A stretch of 64,000 nt of DNA from Paenibacillus dokdonensis (GTDB lineage Bacteria; Bacillota; Bacilli; Paenibacillales; Paenibacillaceae): assembly GCF_004916975.1 (NCBI RefSeq), contig NZ_STGQ01000001.1, forward strand, positions 954,993-1,018,992, written 5' to 3'. Every line of letters starts with the position of its first letter. The first letter of the stretch is position 1. A program made the translations under genes and the position numbers. Below are positions 43,613 to 53,076 of this stretch, in pieces. The notes beneath the pieces are model-generated. The model saw only the letters and a program-made list of their open reading frames with translations, had not been told where the DNA came from and made no database searches.

Positions 43613-44434
43613 ATGGACGGTAGGGATTGGGGATTGTTTTTACTTCCGTACGAGCAAACCGTTGAAGAACTTAAAGTCAAATTCAAAACCATGCGTGCGG
43701 AGCTGAAGAAACGCGAAGAGTACGCGCCCATCGAATTTGTTACGGGTCGTGTGAAACGGATATCCAGCATTTTGGAGAAAGCAAAACGATTAAACGTGCC
43801 GATGGACCAGCTGGAAACCGGAATTGAGGATATCGCCGGAATACGCATCATGTGCCAGTTTGTGGAGGATATCCGGCGTGTAGCTGAATACATTCGCAAG
43901 CGTAAAGACCTGAAGCTCTTATTTGAAAAAGACTATATTACGAATTACAAGGAAAGCGGATATCGCAGCTTTCATATGATCGTGGAATACCCTGTGCAAA
44001 CCGCACTCGGTCAAAAGCAGGTGCTCGCTGAAATTCAGATCCGGACGCTTGCCATGAACTTCTGGGCAACGATTGAGCATTCCTTAAGCTACAAATACCG
44101 CGAAAGTCTGCCGGATGAAATGCGCAGACGGCTGCAGAAGGCAGCCGAAGCCGCCGCGGTGCTGGATAACGAGATGTCCAGCATACGCGAAGAAATTCTG
44201 ATAGCCCAGAAACAATTCGAAGATGATTCAAACGTGACTTCCCGGGTACTGATCTTGATTCATCAGCTTTATTTTTACCATCTTGTCAATGAGGCGATGG
44301 AATTCCAGGAACGGTTTAACCGGATTTGGGCCAATCAGGGTGCCCAGCGTGACATGGAGGAAATGAAAGAGCTGCTGGAAGATGTCCAACAGATGATGGC
44401 GGCTTACCGCAAGGAAGATTCGCACGAAGATTAG
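43613..44434 (+). CDS. Small alarmone synthetase (RelQ/YjbM type)
   Basis: The 273-residue protein is a single RelA/SpoT synthetase domain without hydrolase or regulatory domains. Motifs are VTGRVKRISSILEKAKR, ETGIEDIAGIRIMCQF, KESGYRSFHMIVEYPV and AEIQIRTLAMNFWATIEHSL. It makes (p)ppGpp from ATP and GTP or GDP, mainly under wall or other stress. RelQ forms allosteric tetramers. It is about 60 residues longer than YjbM, mostly a helical tail. GACAGGAGGCATGTGA lies before ATG 43613, and pyrD is 24 bases upstream, so the two are probably cotranscribed. Confidence 0.93.
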   Translation: MDGRDWGLFLLPYEQTVEELKVKFKTMRAELKKREEYAPIEFVTGRVKRISSILEKAKRLNVPMDQLETGIEDIAGIRIMCQFVEDIRRVAEYIRKRKDLKLLFEKDYITNYKESGYRSFHMIVEYPVQTALGQKQVLAEIQIRTLAMNFWATIEHSLSYKYRESLPDEMRRRLQKAAEAAAVLDNEMSSIREEILIAQKQFEDDSNVTSRVLILIHQLYFYHLVNEAMEFQERFNRIWANQGAQRDMEEMKELLEDVQQMMAAYRKEDSHED

Positions 44435-44448
44435 TTGTTATAGAAGTT

Positions 44449-44484
44449 CAGCCTGCTGCCCAATGGACAGCAGGCTGTTTTTTG
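44449..44484 (+). terminator. Terminator after alarmone synthetase gene
   Basis: CAGCCTGCTG / CAGCAGGCTG with a loop of nine and a T run. Confidence 0.9.
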
Positions 44485-44558
44485 TTTATCAGATTTCGCT
44501 AAGTGTGTTAAAATGGACGAACTCACTTTATTCGAAACAGAACAGGATGATGAATAAC

Positions 44559-46121
44559 ATGGCACTGCAGCTGCCGGCAGCTTTTGAGGAGCGCATGAAG
44601 TCGCTTTTACAGGAGCATTACGATCACTTCATCGCTTCTTATGACCATAATCCATACAGTGGAATCAGGGTCAATACATTGAAAATTTCCGTGGAGGACA
44701 TGCTTGCATTAAGTCCGTGGCCATTGAAGCCGATTCCATGGTGCCCCACGGGATTTTATACGGAAACAGGTGAAAGACCTGGAAGACATCCGTATTATCA
44801 TGCCGGTCTTTATTATATACAAGAACCTAGTGCAATGGCTCCGGTCGAACTTCTGGATGTTCAGCCGGGTGAACGTGTATTGGACCTATGCGCAGCTCCT
44901 GGAGGGAAATCAACCCAGATTGCGGCCAAGCTTAAAGGTCAAGGTATGTTGATCAGCAATGATTTGAATTCAGAGCGGACGAAAGCACTTGCCAAAAATT
45001 TGGAGCTGTACGGTGTGCGAAACGGGATCGTGCTTCAGGAGCATCCGGACCGGATTGCCGGCAAATTCCCTTCCTTCTTCGATAAAATCCTTGTGGATGC
45101 TCCATGCTCCGGCGAAGGCATGTTCCGTAAAGATGAGGATATGGTCCGTCAATGGACCGTTGATTCACCTGCCAAGTATGCCGCTATGCAGCGTGACATT
45201 CTGAAATCGGCGGCGGCCATGCTGAAACCAGGAGGTCGGATGGTATATTCCACTTGCACCTTCTCTCCTGAAGAAAACGAAGCAATTATTGCTGAATTCC
45301 TCACGAGTCACGAGCATTTCCATGTTCTTGCACCAACGCAAAACGGACTTTTTGCCAAAGGAGAAACGGCTTGGGTTCGTGAAAATGCAGAGATAGACCA
45401 GGCAATCCCGGAGGGAATCTGGGAGCAGACAGAGTACACAGCACGCTTGTGGCCGCATCTTATTGAAGGTGAAGGACATTACCTTGCGGTGCTTCAGCAT
45501 GATGGTATAGAGGATATAGAGGAGAATGAGCCCCGCGTTCTGACGATTACTTCAGCATCCAGAGATTCGCAAGAAGGGCGTCTGCGCAGCAAGGATAACA
45601 CACGTTCTGAACGAGTAAGAAGCGGCGGTAAAAAAGGTAAAGCTCCTTCAAAATCTTCCGTGGTGGATCAGACGACGGGACAGCTTGAGGCGTACGAGCA
45701 GTTTATCAACAGCCATCTGTCTTTTAAGCCGGCAGGGTACACGATTGTGTATGGTCAGCATATATATCAATCGCCGCTTCCTTCTGATGCACTGGACGGG
45801 CTGAAGGTTGTGCGTCCAGGCTGGTATACAGGGGACGCGAAGAACGGGCGCTTTATTCCCAGCCATCCGTTAGCCACCGCTCTGAACTCTCATGAGTTTT
45901 GCCGTGTACTCCATTTATCAACGGAAACGGGTGAGGCAGTACACTACTTAAAAGGTGAGACACTGAACGTGGATTCTGAACGCATCACATGTTTCGAAGG
46001 CATAAACGTCAAGGGATATGTGCTTGTGTGCATCGATGGCTATTCTGCAGGCTTTGGTAAATGGCAGGACGGATTTTTGAAAAACGATTACCCGGCAGGG
46101 TGGAGGTGGACCTCGGTATGA
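44559..46121 (+). CDS. RsmF-like rRNA cytosine methyltransferase (copy 1)
   Basis: The 520-residue protein is of the NOL1/NOP2/RsmF class. SAM motif LDLCAAPGGKSTQIAAK is near residue 110, the PCS motif is in VDAPCSGEGMFRKD, and the catalytic cysteine is in YSTCTFSPEEN. A C-terminal RsmF-type RNA-binding region follows a charged linker (around 350-390). It makes 5-methylcytosine in rRNA; the exact base is unknown. ATG 44559 is chosen; a weak AGGATG lies nine bases upstream. Its stop overlaps the ATG of the pseudouridine synthase gene (ATGA), so the two are coupled. Confidence 0.9.
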   Translation: MALQLPAAFEERMKSLLQEHYDHFIASYDHNPYSGIRVNTLKISVEDMLALSPWPLKPIPWCPTGFYTETGERPGRHPYYHAGLYYIQEPSAMAPVELLDVQPGERVLDLCAAPGGKSTQIAAKLKGQGMLISNDLNSERTKALAKNLELYGVRNGIVLQEHPDRIAGKFPSFFDKILVDAPCSGEGMFRKDEDMVRQWTVDSPAKYAAMQRDILKSAAAMLKPGGRMVYSTCTFSPEENEAIIAEFLTSHEHFHVLAPTQNGLFAKGETAWVRENAEIDQAIPEGIWEQTEYTARLWPHLIEGEGHYLAVLQHDGIEDIEENEPRVLTITSASRDSQEGRLRSKDNTRSERVRSGGKKGKAPSKSSVVDQTTGQLEAYEQFINSHLSFKPAGYTIVYGQHIYQSPLPSDALDGLKVVRPGWYTGDAKNGRFIPSHPLATALNSHEFCRVLHLSTETGEAVHYLKGETLNVDSERITCFEGINVKGYVLVCIDGYSAGFGKWQDGFLKNDYPAGWRWTSV

Positions 46122-46870
46122 GCGGAAAAGGAAGAACAACCTTGAGACTGGATAAGGTGCTGACCCATATGGGATACGGCAGCCGTAGCGAAATTAAGAA
46201 GTACGTCAAACAGGGATTGATTATGGTAAATGATATTCGTGTGAAAGACAGCGGGCTGCATGTTCATCCGGAAACGGATATGATCTTGATCGACGGGGAG
46301 CGGGTCATATACAAAGAGTTTGTTTATGTGATGCTGCACAAGCCCCCAGGGGTGGTATCGGCTACCGAAGATAATCGTGACCGGACGGTGCTGGATCTGC
46401 TGGCACCGGAGCTTTTGGCGTTTGAACTTTTTCCGGTTGGACGTCTGGACAAGGATACGGAAGGACTGCTGCTGCTGACCAATGACGGCAAGCTGTCGCA
46501 TGAACTGTTATCTCCTAAGCGACATGTGCCCAAGACTTATTTGGCGCTGGTCTCCGGTGATGTTAACGGGGAGGACATAGAACAGTTTGCCAAGGGAGTT
46601 ACGCTGGATGACGGCTATGTGACGCTTCCTGGCGAGCTCGTTATTCTGGAGCAGGAGCGGCAGGAGGATAATGTGCTGTCCCGGATAGAGCTGACAATCC
46701 ATGAAGGTAAATTTCATCAGGTTAAGCGGATGTTTGAGTCGGTTGGCAAAAAGGTCATTTATTTGAAAAGGCTCCGCATGGGCAACCTGAATCTGGATGC
46801 ATCTCTGAAACTAGGCGAATACCGTGAATTAACGGATGATGAGCTTGGCTTACTGCAGCGAAACGAATAA
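46118..46870 (+). CDS. RsuA-type pseudouridine synthase
   Basis: The 250-residue protein has an S4 RNA-binding domain at residues 5-55 (RLDKVLTHMGYGSRSEIKKY) and the RsuA catalytic motif GRLDKDTEGLLLLTNDG near residue 110, with KTYLALVSG following. It probably makes pseudouridine in 16S rRNA (position 516 in E. coli). ATG 46118 overlaps the upstream stop by four bases; TGGAGGTGG lies just before. Coupling to an rRNA methyltransferase points to shared ribosome maturation. RluB/RluE specificity cannot be excluded. Confidence 0.92.
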   Translation: MSGKGRTTLRLDKVLTHMGYGSRSEIKKYVKQGLIMVNDIRVKDSGLHVHPETDMILIDGERVIYKEFVYVMLHKPPGVVSATEDNRDRTVLDLLAPELLAFELFPVGRLDKDTEGLLLLTNDGKLSHELLSPKRHVPKTYLALVSGDVNGEDIEQFAKGVTLDDGYVTLPGELVILEQERQEDNVLSRIELTIHEGKFHQVKRMFESVGKKVIYLKRLRMGNLNLDASLKLGEYRELTDDELGLLQRNE

Positions 46871-46987
46871 CCTGGAAATAAAAATACGGCTTACACTTTG
46901 ATAACAATTATGAGTTACAATAATCGGAAGTAACTTTATGATTAGTTCAAAATTATAGATAAAATGACTCAAAGGATGGATGGAGAA

Positions 46988-47788
46988 GTGAAATACAAAC
47001 TGATTGCTCTGGATGTTGACGGAACCCTGCTGAATGACAACCATGAATTAAGCGAACAAACGAAGAAGACCATACAAGAAGTATCCCGCAGTGGAGCCGA
47101 AATTGTACTTTGCACCGGTAGAGGTCCGCAGAATTCGATCCCTTTTATGGAACAAATCGGATTGACAGGCTATGTTATCAGCCATAATGGAGCGGTCACC
47201 GTGGATGTGGTAACGAAGGAAGTGGTTCATCAGTATGCAATGGACACTCAAGCGATGTTACCTTACATGAATTATTTCCGCGAGCAACGCGTACATTTTG
47301 ACGTAAACACGGCTTTCAACATGTATGTGGACAGCGTAGATGGTATGGCCGTTGAGGTGCGCAGCATGTATGAGAATTTTCTGATGCTGCCTGTAAACCT
47401 GCCGCCCCTTCAGGAATTCAGTGAACCCATTGTCAAAGTAACCGCATTTGATCATGCAGACGTGCTGGACAAAGTTCATGAGGAGATCGGGAAGTGGACT
47501 CCGGAATTCAATATTCTGCGCAGTGGCGAGTATTTCGTGGATCTAATGCACCCGGACGCTTCAAAAGGCAACGCCCTTAAGCAGCTGGCCCAGCGCCGCG
47601 GTGTGCAGTCGGAAGAGGTGCTTGCAATCGGAAATTATTTTAATGATATCACGATGCTCACTTTTGCCGGTTTGGGTATTGCCATGGACAATTCCCCACT
47701 GGAAGTTAAGGCGGCCGCAAACGAAGTGACAGCATCCAATAATGAGGATGGCGTCCACGCTGCACTGCTTAAATACTGCTTATCCTAA
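46988..47788 (+). CDS. Cof-type HAD phosphatase
   Basis: The 266-residue protein is a HAD hydrolase of the Cof/YkrA kind. DVDGTLLND contains the catalytic aspartates (about residues 8-16), CTGRG is motif II, KGNALKQL carries the lysine of motif III and GNYFNDITML is motif IV. A C2B cap domain lies between. Such enzymes dephosphorylate sugar phosphates or flavin precursors. Motif IV has GNYFND instead of the usual GDxxND. GTG 46988 gives the family-like start MKYKLIALDVDG; an in-frame start at 46964 cannot be excluded. Confidence 0.9.
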   Translation: MKYKLIALDVDGTLLNDNHELSEQTKKTIQEVSRSGAEIVLCTGRGPQNSIPFMEQIGLTGYVISHNGAVTVDVVTKEVVHQYAMDTQAMLPYMNYFREQRVHFDVNTAFNMYVDSVDGMAVEVRSMYENFLMLPVNLPPLQEFSEPIVKVTAFDHADVLDKVHEEIGKWTPEFNILRSGEYFVDLMHPDASKGNALKQLAQRRGVQSEEVLAIGNYFNDITMLTFAGLGIAMDNSPLEVKAAANEVTASNNEDGVHAALLKYCLS

Positions 47789-47795
47789 AAAAGAT

Positions 47796-47838
47796 AAAGG
47801 GTACTCTGATCGGCATTCGACCAGGGTACCCTTTTTTG
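47796..47838 (+). terminator. Terminator after HAD gene
   Basis: AAGGGTACTCTGATCG / CGACCAGGGTACCCTT with a GCATT loop, flanked by T run. It may serve the converging methyltransferase gene too. Confidence 0.88.
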
Positions 47839-47870
47839 TGGAAAATAATGATTCAACCTTCTGTGCTTTA

Positions 47871-49211
47871 TTAGAATTGGCGAAGACCTTTGGGTACATG
47901 ATTTTTAAGCTGGCCTCCGCTTGCTTTGCCCCAGCCGAGAGGCAGGCCATCAACGGTTACCAGCGTCCATCCGCGAAGAGAGGAATCCACTGGCAGCGTT
48001 TCGCCGCGCAGATAAGCTTCTACCTGCGGGTTATCTAACTCGAGCCGGACATGCTGCTTGGCTTGTTCTGGTGTGAGTGCCATCGCCAGGGCATGAGCAG
48101 GCTCAATGCGGTTTTTCTTCAAATGCGCCAGATGGAGCCCTGCTCTAGGGATTTTAAGTCCGCTGCTTTGAAGAGGTTCCTGTGTAGGAAGCAGGTACAA
48201 GGATTCCCCGAACAGAATAGGAATGCCTGAAGGCAAAGTGTACCCGGGAAGATCCTCTGCAGACCATACCACAAAATCTTGGAGCGCAGCTTGTTCAGCT
48301 TTATTTTTGCTCTTGTCCTGCTGTTTGCTGGAGCGCTTCTTTTGTTCCTTTTGTTCCAGACTCTCTTTCTTGTGCAGCAGGGCTACGAAATGTCCTTCCC
48401 CAGACTCCTGATGAGGCCATAACCGTTTCATTTGGACAATCTCCATGTCCGGATAGATCCGGACAAATTGTTCCATCATATCTTCATTTTCGCTGCGATT
48501 GAAGGTGCATGTTGAATAAGCCATCATGCCTCCAGGCTTCAGCATCAGATAGGCATGGTTAAGAATATCGGCTTGACGGGTCGCACACATATCAACCATA
48601 GAAGGAGACCATTCTTCCAAAGACTTGGGATCTTTGCGGAACATGCCTTCACCTGAGCAAGGAGCATCCAGCATGATCCGGTCAAAGGATTCGGGAAACC
48701 TGCGCGAGAGCTCGTCGGGTGCAGCACAGGTGACTAGCGTATTGGATATGCCCATCCGCTCTATATTCTCGGCAAGGATTTTAGCGCGCTCGGGATGTAT
48801 CTCATTGGAAACCAGAAGTCCTTGGCCGTTCATTTTGGAAGCGATGTGCGTGCTTTTACCTCCAGGGGCGGCAGCCAGATCTAGAATGGTCTCACCTGGC
48901 TTCGGATCAAGCAGCTCAACTGCTGACATAGCTGAAGGCTCTTGAATGTAGTAGAGTCCGGCCTGATGGTAAGGATGCTTGCCTGGTCTTGATCCTTCAG
49001 CATAATAATAACCATTAGGACACCAGGGAACAGGCTTCAGGTCGAACATGGAAATGACAGCTTCCTTGAGTTCGGGCGTGGATTTCAGCTCATTAAAGCG
49101 AAGTCCTTGGGTCCGTGGAAGATCATAGCTGTGCAAAAAGGCGGGGAGGTCCCCGCCAAGAATAGATTTCATTTGTTCAATGTACGCGGAAGGCAGCATT
49201 TCTTTGCCCAT
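47871..49211 (-). CDS. RsmF-like rRNA cytosine methyltransferase (copy 2)
   Basis: The 446-residue protein is a paralogue of the one at 44559. It has LDLAAAPGGKSTHIASKM, LDAPCSGEGMFRKDPKS and the catalytic YSTCTFNRSEN, followed by a Lys/Gln-rich linker (near 290-315) and a shorter RNA-binding tail. Shared phrases such as KPVPWCPNGYYY and AGLYYIQEPSAM show close descent. It probably methylates a different rRNA cytosine. AAAGGAGTTTGAATC precedes ATG 49211. It is convergent with the HAD gene. Confidence 0.9.
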   Translation of the reverse strand: MGKEMLPSAYIEQMKSILGGDLPAFLHSYDLPRTQGLRFNELKSTPELKEAVISMFDLKPVPWCPNGYYYAEGSRPGKHPYHQAGLYYIQEPSAMSAVELLDPKPGETILDLAAAPGGKSTHIASKMNGQGLLVSNEIHPERAKILAENIERMGISNTLVTCAAPDELSRRFPESFDRIMLDAPCSGEGMFRKDPKSLEEWSPSMVDMCATRQADILNHAYLMLKPGGMMAYSTCTFNRSENEDMMEQFVRIYPDMEIVQMKRLWPHQESGEGHFVALLHKKESLEQKEQKKRSSKQQDKSKNKAEQAALQDFVVWSAEDLPGYTLPSGIPILFGESLYLLPTQEPLQSSGLKIPRAGLHLAHLKKNRIEPAHALAMALTPEQAKQHVRLELDNPQVEAYLRGETLPVDSSLRGWTLVTVDGLPLGWGKASGGQLKNHVPKGLRQF

Positions 49212-49301
49212 GATTCAAACTCCTTTATTGATCATTTATGACGGGATTTATGCAATCCTCATGTAGTAAGTTTTATACAACTTATGTAGGGTGTCTTACT
49301 G

Positions 49302-50459
49302 TTAGGTTCCTGTTTCTTCCGCTTCTTTTTTCGCTGACGGCGTATGGTAAGGGGATACCTTGTTTTTGCCTGTCGTTTTGGAGCGATACATGGCCTGATC
49401 GGCCTGTGATACCAGCTCTTCAGCGGTGACGTTTTTGCGCAGGGTGCTGTAACCGACACTTATGGTCACGATGGATTCCTCAGCTACCCGGGCACGGATG
49501 CGTTCTGCAATTTGAGCCGCCTTGACCCGCTTGTCCACAATGAGCGCGACAAGTTCTTCACCGCCAAATCTTCCACTGAGACCGACATCCGATACTTCTT
49601 CCTCAATAATGGCTGCAACCTGCTTCAATACCAGATCTGCGCGATGATGCCCCTGTGTATCGTTAAGCTTTTTGAAATTATCGATATCGCAAAATATCAT
49701 CGACACCTTAACGCCCTGCTCCACATAGCGGTTAAGCTGCTTTGTGAAGAAGCGGCGGTTGTACAAATTCGTCAAGCCATCTGTGATGGAAGAACGGTAA
49801 ATCGACTGCATCAGCTCGACAATCCGCTCGAACAAGATCAGAAACACGATCGTGTAGTAAAGAAGCGGCATCCATATCAGCGCCGTATCGACCCATGGTC
49901 CATGCCGGTTTGTATAATGTGCCAGCATTCCGAGCGCCATATCGACAAGGTAAATGCAGATTCCCGTCAAATACTTCACACGCTGTCCGATCCGCGGCAA
50001 GATAAAGGAAACGCCTGTGTATAGTATGCCAAGTGGATAGAGATCCAAGTAAAGCTCTTGACACCCTGTCCCTCCAAATGGAATGAAACTTGCAATCAGC
50101 GGTACCAAAAGCAGCATTGTCAGAATCGCAAATATCGTATAGGAAGCCTTATTCATGCGCCTATAAAGCTGATAAACCGAGAGGTTTAGAAGCAGAAGAG
50201 AAAAAGTCTGCAAATAAGCGGTCCATCCGAACCCGCCGGCTGGATCTTTTGCAGGTGAAAAGGCGAAATGGATGTTCAGACTTTCATATGTCATAATGAA
50301 AAGAAAGGCAGTAACCATCGACAAATACGCTTTTTTTCGCTGCTTGCTGAACATAATGAGGCACATCAGTGTCATGATGAGTATGATGTAAAGATTGCAA
50401 GCGGATGCTATACCTGCCTGAATGGCAGATGATGATCCAGACGCATAAGGCATAATCAT
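49302..50459 (-). CDS. Diguanylate cyclase (GGDEF), membrane bound
   Basis: The 385-residue protein has about six helices in residues 15-210 and a GGDEF domain at about 215-375. Key motifs are DGLTNLYNRRFF, IFCDIDNFKKLNDTQGHHRAD and the active site RFGGEEL. The GGEEL form is catalytically competent. The upstream RxxD inhibition site is not seen (the segment reads EEEVSDVGLSG), so product inhibition may be weak. It makes cyclic di-GMP. The sensory part is not a recognised domain. GGGAGCC precedes ATG 50459. No EAL or PilZ gene lies beside it. Confidence 0.93.
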   Translation of the reverse strand: MIMPYASGSSSAIQAGIASACNLYIILIMTLMCLIMFSKQRKKAYLSMVTAFLFIMTYESLNIHFAFSPAKDPAGGFGWTAYLQTFSLLLLNLSVYQLYRRMNKASYTIFAILTMLLLVPLIASFIPFGGTGCQELYLDLYPLGILYTGVSFILPRIGQRVKYLTGICIYLVDMALGMLAHYTNRHGPWVDTALIWMPLLYYTIVFLILFERIVELMQSIYRSSITDGLTNLYNRRFFTKQLNRYVEQGVKVSMIFCDIDNFKKLNDTQGHHRADLVLKQVAAIIEEEVSDVGLSGRFGGEELVALIVDKRVKAAQIAERIRARVAEESIVTISVGYSTLRKNVTAEELVSQADQAMYRSKTTGKNKVSPYHTPSAKKEAEETGT

Positions 50460-50625
50460 ATATCGGCTCCCGAAAATGGTTTTCCTTTACTGAAACATAT
50501 GTTCCAATATATCATATTTTTAAAGATCCTGAAATCAGAGGGATTTGCAAAATCCAGCAAGTGCTGGGAACCGTATTTTGCAATATCCTGGACAAAAGAG
50601 AATACGGAAAGGGGCGGTTCTCCAA

Positions 50626-51750
50626 ATGAGATTACTGCAAGCACTCTTTTTTCCACCTGAACAACCAGGTGGTGTTTCCTCGATGATTCCATATATGCAG
50701 GAGCGTTTTCAATCATCGAGGTGGGATATGGAGATGTTCTGGCTGCCCAAGCGCATCCGCAACAAAGGTCATGAAGAAATCCATTTTCAAACCTTCGACT
50801 GGACGGAATACGGGGATAGCCCTACAGTCCAGAAATATATTCAAACCTACAGAGATTACTTATGGTGGACAAAGCTTCGAATTCAAAAGCCTTATGACCT
50901 GATCCATGCACATCATCCCATTGCAGGGCTGGCCATGAAGCAGGTATTTCCGGATGTGCCGCTCATCCAGACCATTCACTCCAGCTATGAAAAAGAGCTG
51001 ATTTTAAATGGGAGGATTGAATCTGGCGGACTGGAGCACCGTTTTCTAGTTTCCCTGTACCGGGAGCTTGAATTCCGCAGTGAACGCATGCTAACCGTGT
51101 CCCGGTCATTCGCTGATTATCTGGGGGCTTATGTGGACTCTCCGGAAAATATAGCTGTGACGCCGAACGGATTTAATGAAAAACGTTTTAAGCCTGTTCC
51201 CCATGAGAATGAGGTGCCGCAGCTGATCACCGTTTGTCGGCTGGTGCCTGCCAAGGGACTCGATATATTGCTTAAAGCCTGCGCGGAGCTCAAGAAGAAC
51301 GGTCTGGATTATGTGCTTCACATCATTGGCGACGGCCCTTTCCGCACAGAGCTTGAAACGCTGGCCAAGCAGCTTGGCATTTATAATGAAACTATTTTTT
51401 ATGGATATACCCTTCATCCTGAGGAGTTTATGCCTTTCTTTGATATATTCGTTCTGCCTTCCCGAGCGGAGGCATTTGGCTCCGTGTTTGCCGAGGCTGC
51501 GCTGAGCTGTCTGGCACTGATCGGAACGGATATCGGAGGGATTTCCGAGCAAATTGAGGATGGTGTCAACGGCCTCTTGGTGCCTCCTGAGGATTATATC
51601 GCACTCAGTGAAGCGCTGGAGAAGGTTATTACAGATCCGCTTTACCGCTATGATCTGGCACGTACGGCATGGGATAAGGCGAAGAGCCATTATTCCCTGA
51701 CCTATGCTGTCAATGAACTTAAGAAATTATACTTACAATATTCTTCATGA
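50626..51750 (+). CDS. Glycosyltransferase family 4
   Basis: The 374-residue GT-B protein starts with FPPEQPGGVSSMIPY (acceptor-side loop) and has the GT4 signatures VCRLVPAKGLDILLKA and the E-x7-E stretch SRAEAFGSVFAEAALSCL, with TDIGGISEQIEDGVNG. It transfers a sugar from a nucleotide donor, the acceptor unknown. AAAGGGGCGG lies before ATG 50626. The gene is followed after 12 bases by the SbcD-like gene, which is an unexpected partner. Confidence 0.92.
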   Translation: MRLLQALFFPPEQPGGVSSMIPYMQERFQSSRWDMEMFWLPKRIRNKGHEEIHFQTFDWTEYGDSPTVQKYIQTYRDYLWWTKLRIQKPYDLIHAHHPIAGLAMKQVFPDVPLIQTIHSSYEKELILNGRIESGGLEHRFLVSLYRELEFRSERMLTVSRSFADYLGAYVDSPENIAVTPNGFNEKRFKPVPHENEVPQLITVCRLVPAKGLDILLKACAELKKNGLDYVLHIIGDGPFRTELETLAKQLGIYNETIFYGYTLHPEEFMPFFDIFVLPSRAEAFGSVFAEAALSCLALIGTDIGGISEQIEDGVNGLLVPPEDYIALSEALEKVITDPLYRYDLARTAWDKAKSHYSLTYAVNELKKLYLQYSS

Positions 51751-51762
51751 AAGAGTGATTGA

Positions 51763-53076
51763 ATGGTTTCCTTTAAGTTCATTCATACAGCGGATCTCCA
51801 TCTAGACAGCCAGTTCAAGGGGATCAGCGGCTTGTCGGATGGTATCCGCTCTTTTTTACGCGAATCCACTTTTACTTCTCTTGACCGGCTGGTTGAGCTG
51901 GCTGTTTCGGAGGAGGTGGACTTTATGGTAATCAGCGGGGATGTATACGATGCACAGGATTCGTCGCTGCAGGCGCAGCTGCGTTTTTATGAAGCGCTGG
52001 AACGGCTGGGTAAGCACGGTATTGGCGTGTATGTGATTCATGGGAATCATGATCCGCTGGACAGTCCACGCATGAAAACCGGAAAAAGGGAGCATGTGCA
52101 TGTTTTTGGTCCTGAGTTTGAGCGGGTGACCGCATACCGGAGGCAGGATCAAAGAGCGGCAGCTGTTATCGGCGGCATTTCATACCCGACAGCAAAAGTC
52201 ATTGAAAACACATCATTGCGATTTAAGAGGGACAAGGATAATTCCTTGTTCCATATTGCGCTTCTTCATGCGAATATTGACGGCGACCCTGCCCATGAAA
52301 CCTATTCTCCGTGCACCCATCAGGATTTGATTGCAAGCGGCTATGATTACTGGGCACTTGGACATATCCACAAAAGGCAGATATTGCATGAGCTTCCCCA
52401 TATCGTCTATCCGGGCAATATTCAGGGTCGAAGCATCCGCGAGACCGGAGTGAAGGGATGTTATGTGGTACAGGTAGCTGAAGATGGGGACGTGAACATG
52501 AGGTTTCATGACCTGGATACGATTCGTTGGTTTCATGAAACGGTTCCTATCGATGGCATGGAAGGCGAAGAAGCATTTCAAACGCAGGTGGAGGAAAGAA
52601 TGCAGGAAATCCGCCGTGAATGTCCCGGCAAAATGAGCATCGTCAGATTCGTTCTTACCGGGCGGGGCAGCCTGCATGAGAAGCTGGAAGAAGGAAGGAT
52701 CGCAGTGGAACTGCTGCATGAGCTTCACCGCAGAGCGATCCGAGCGGCTTCGGAGCCAAGTGGATTGGCTGGTCTTGTCTGGGTGGAAAGCTTTGATGTC
52801 CGTTCAGGTCCATGGATTGATCGTGAGGCCTTGCTGAAAGAAGACAGCTTTCTCGGTGAGCTGCTGCGATATGGACAGCAGGCGAGAGGAGACATGACTA
52901 CCCGAGCTGAAGTGCTCCGGAGTGCACTGAATCCCCTGATGGCAAATCGTGAGCTGCGGATGCTCCTCAATGAAACGGATGATGAAGAATGCGCTGGATG
53001 GCTGCATCGTGCCGAAGAAATGGCTGTGCTGTTATTGGCTGGAGAAGGGGGAGGCGAAAGTACGGATGAAGATTGA
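51763..53076 (+). CDS. yhaO: SbcD-like nuclease YhaO
   Basis: The 437-residue protein is a calcineurin-type phosphoesterase. It has HTADLHLDSQF (residues 8-18), MVISGDVYDA, IHGNHDPLD, LLHAN and the metal ligands of GHIHKRQ. The C-terminal region after about 270 links it to its ATPase partner. YhaO is the Firmicute relative of SbcD/Mre11, a DNA-end nuclease. The last 11 bases overlap yhaN, so both are coupled. It is probably transcribed with the glycosyltransferase gene. Confidence 0.93.
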   Translation: MVSFKFIHTADLHLDSQFKGISGLSDGIRSFLRESTFTSLDRLVELAVSEEVDFMVISGDVYDAQDSSLQAQLRFYEALERLGKHGIGVYVIHGNHDPLDSPRMKTGKREHVHVFGPEFERVTAYRRQDQRAAAVIGGISYPTAKVIENTSLRFKRDKDNSLFHIALLHANIDGDPAHETYSPCTHQDLIASGYDYWALGHIHKRQILHELPHIVYPGNIQGRSIRETGVKGCYVVQVAEDGDVNMRFHDLDTIRWFHETVPIDGMEGEEAFQTQVEERMQEIRRECPGKMSIVRFVLTGRGSLHEKLEEGRIAVELLHELHRRAIRAASEPSGLAGLVWVESFDVRSGPWIDREALLKEDSFLGELLRYGQQARGDMTTRAEVLRSALNPLMANRELRMLLNETDDEECAGWLHRAEEMAVLLLAGEGGGESTDED

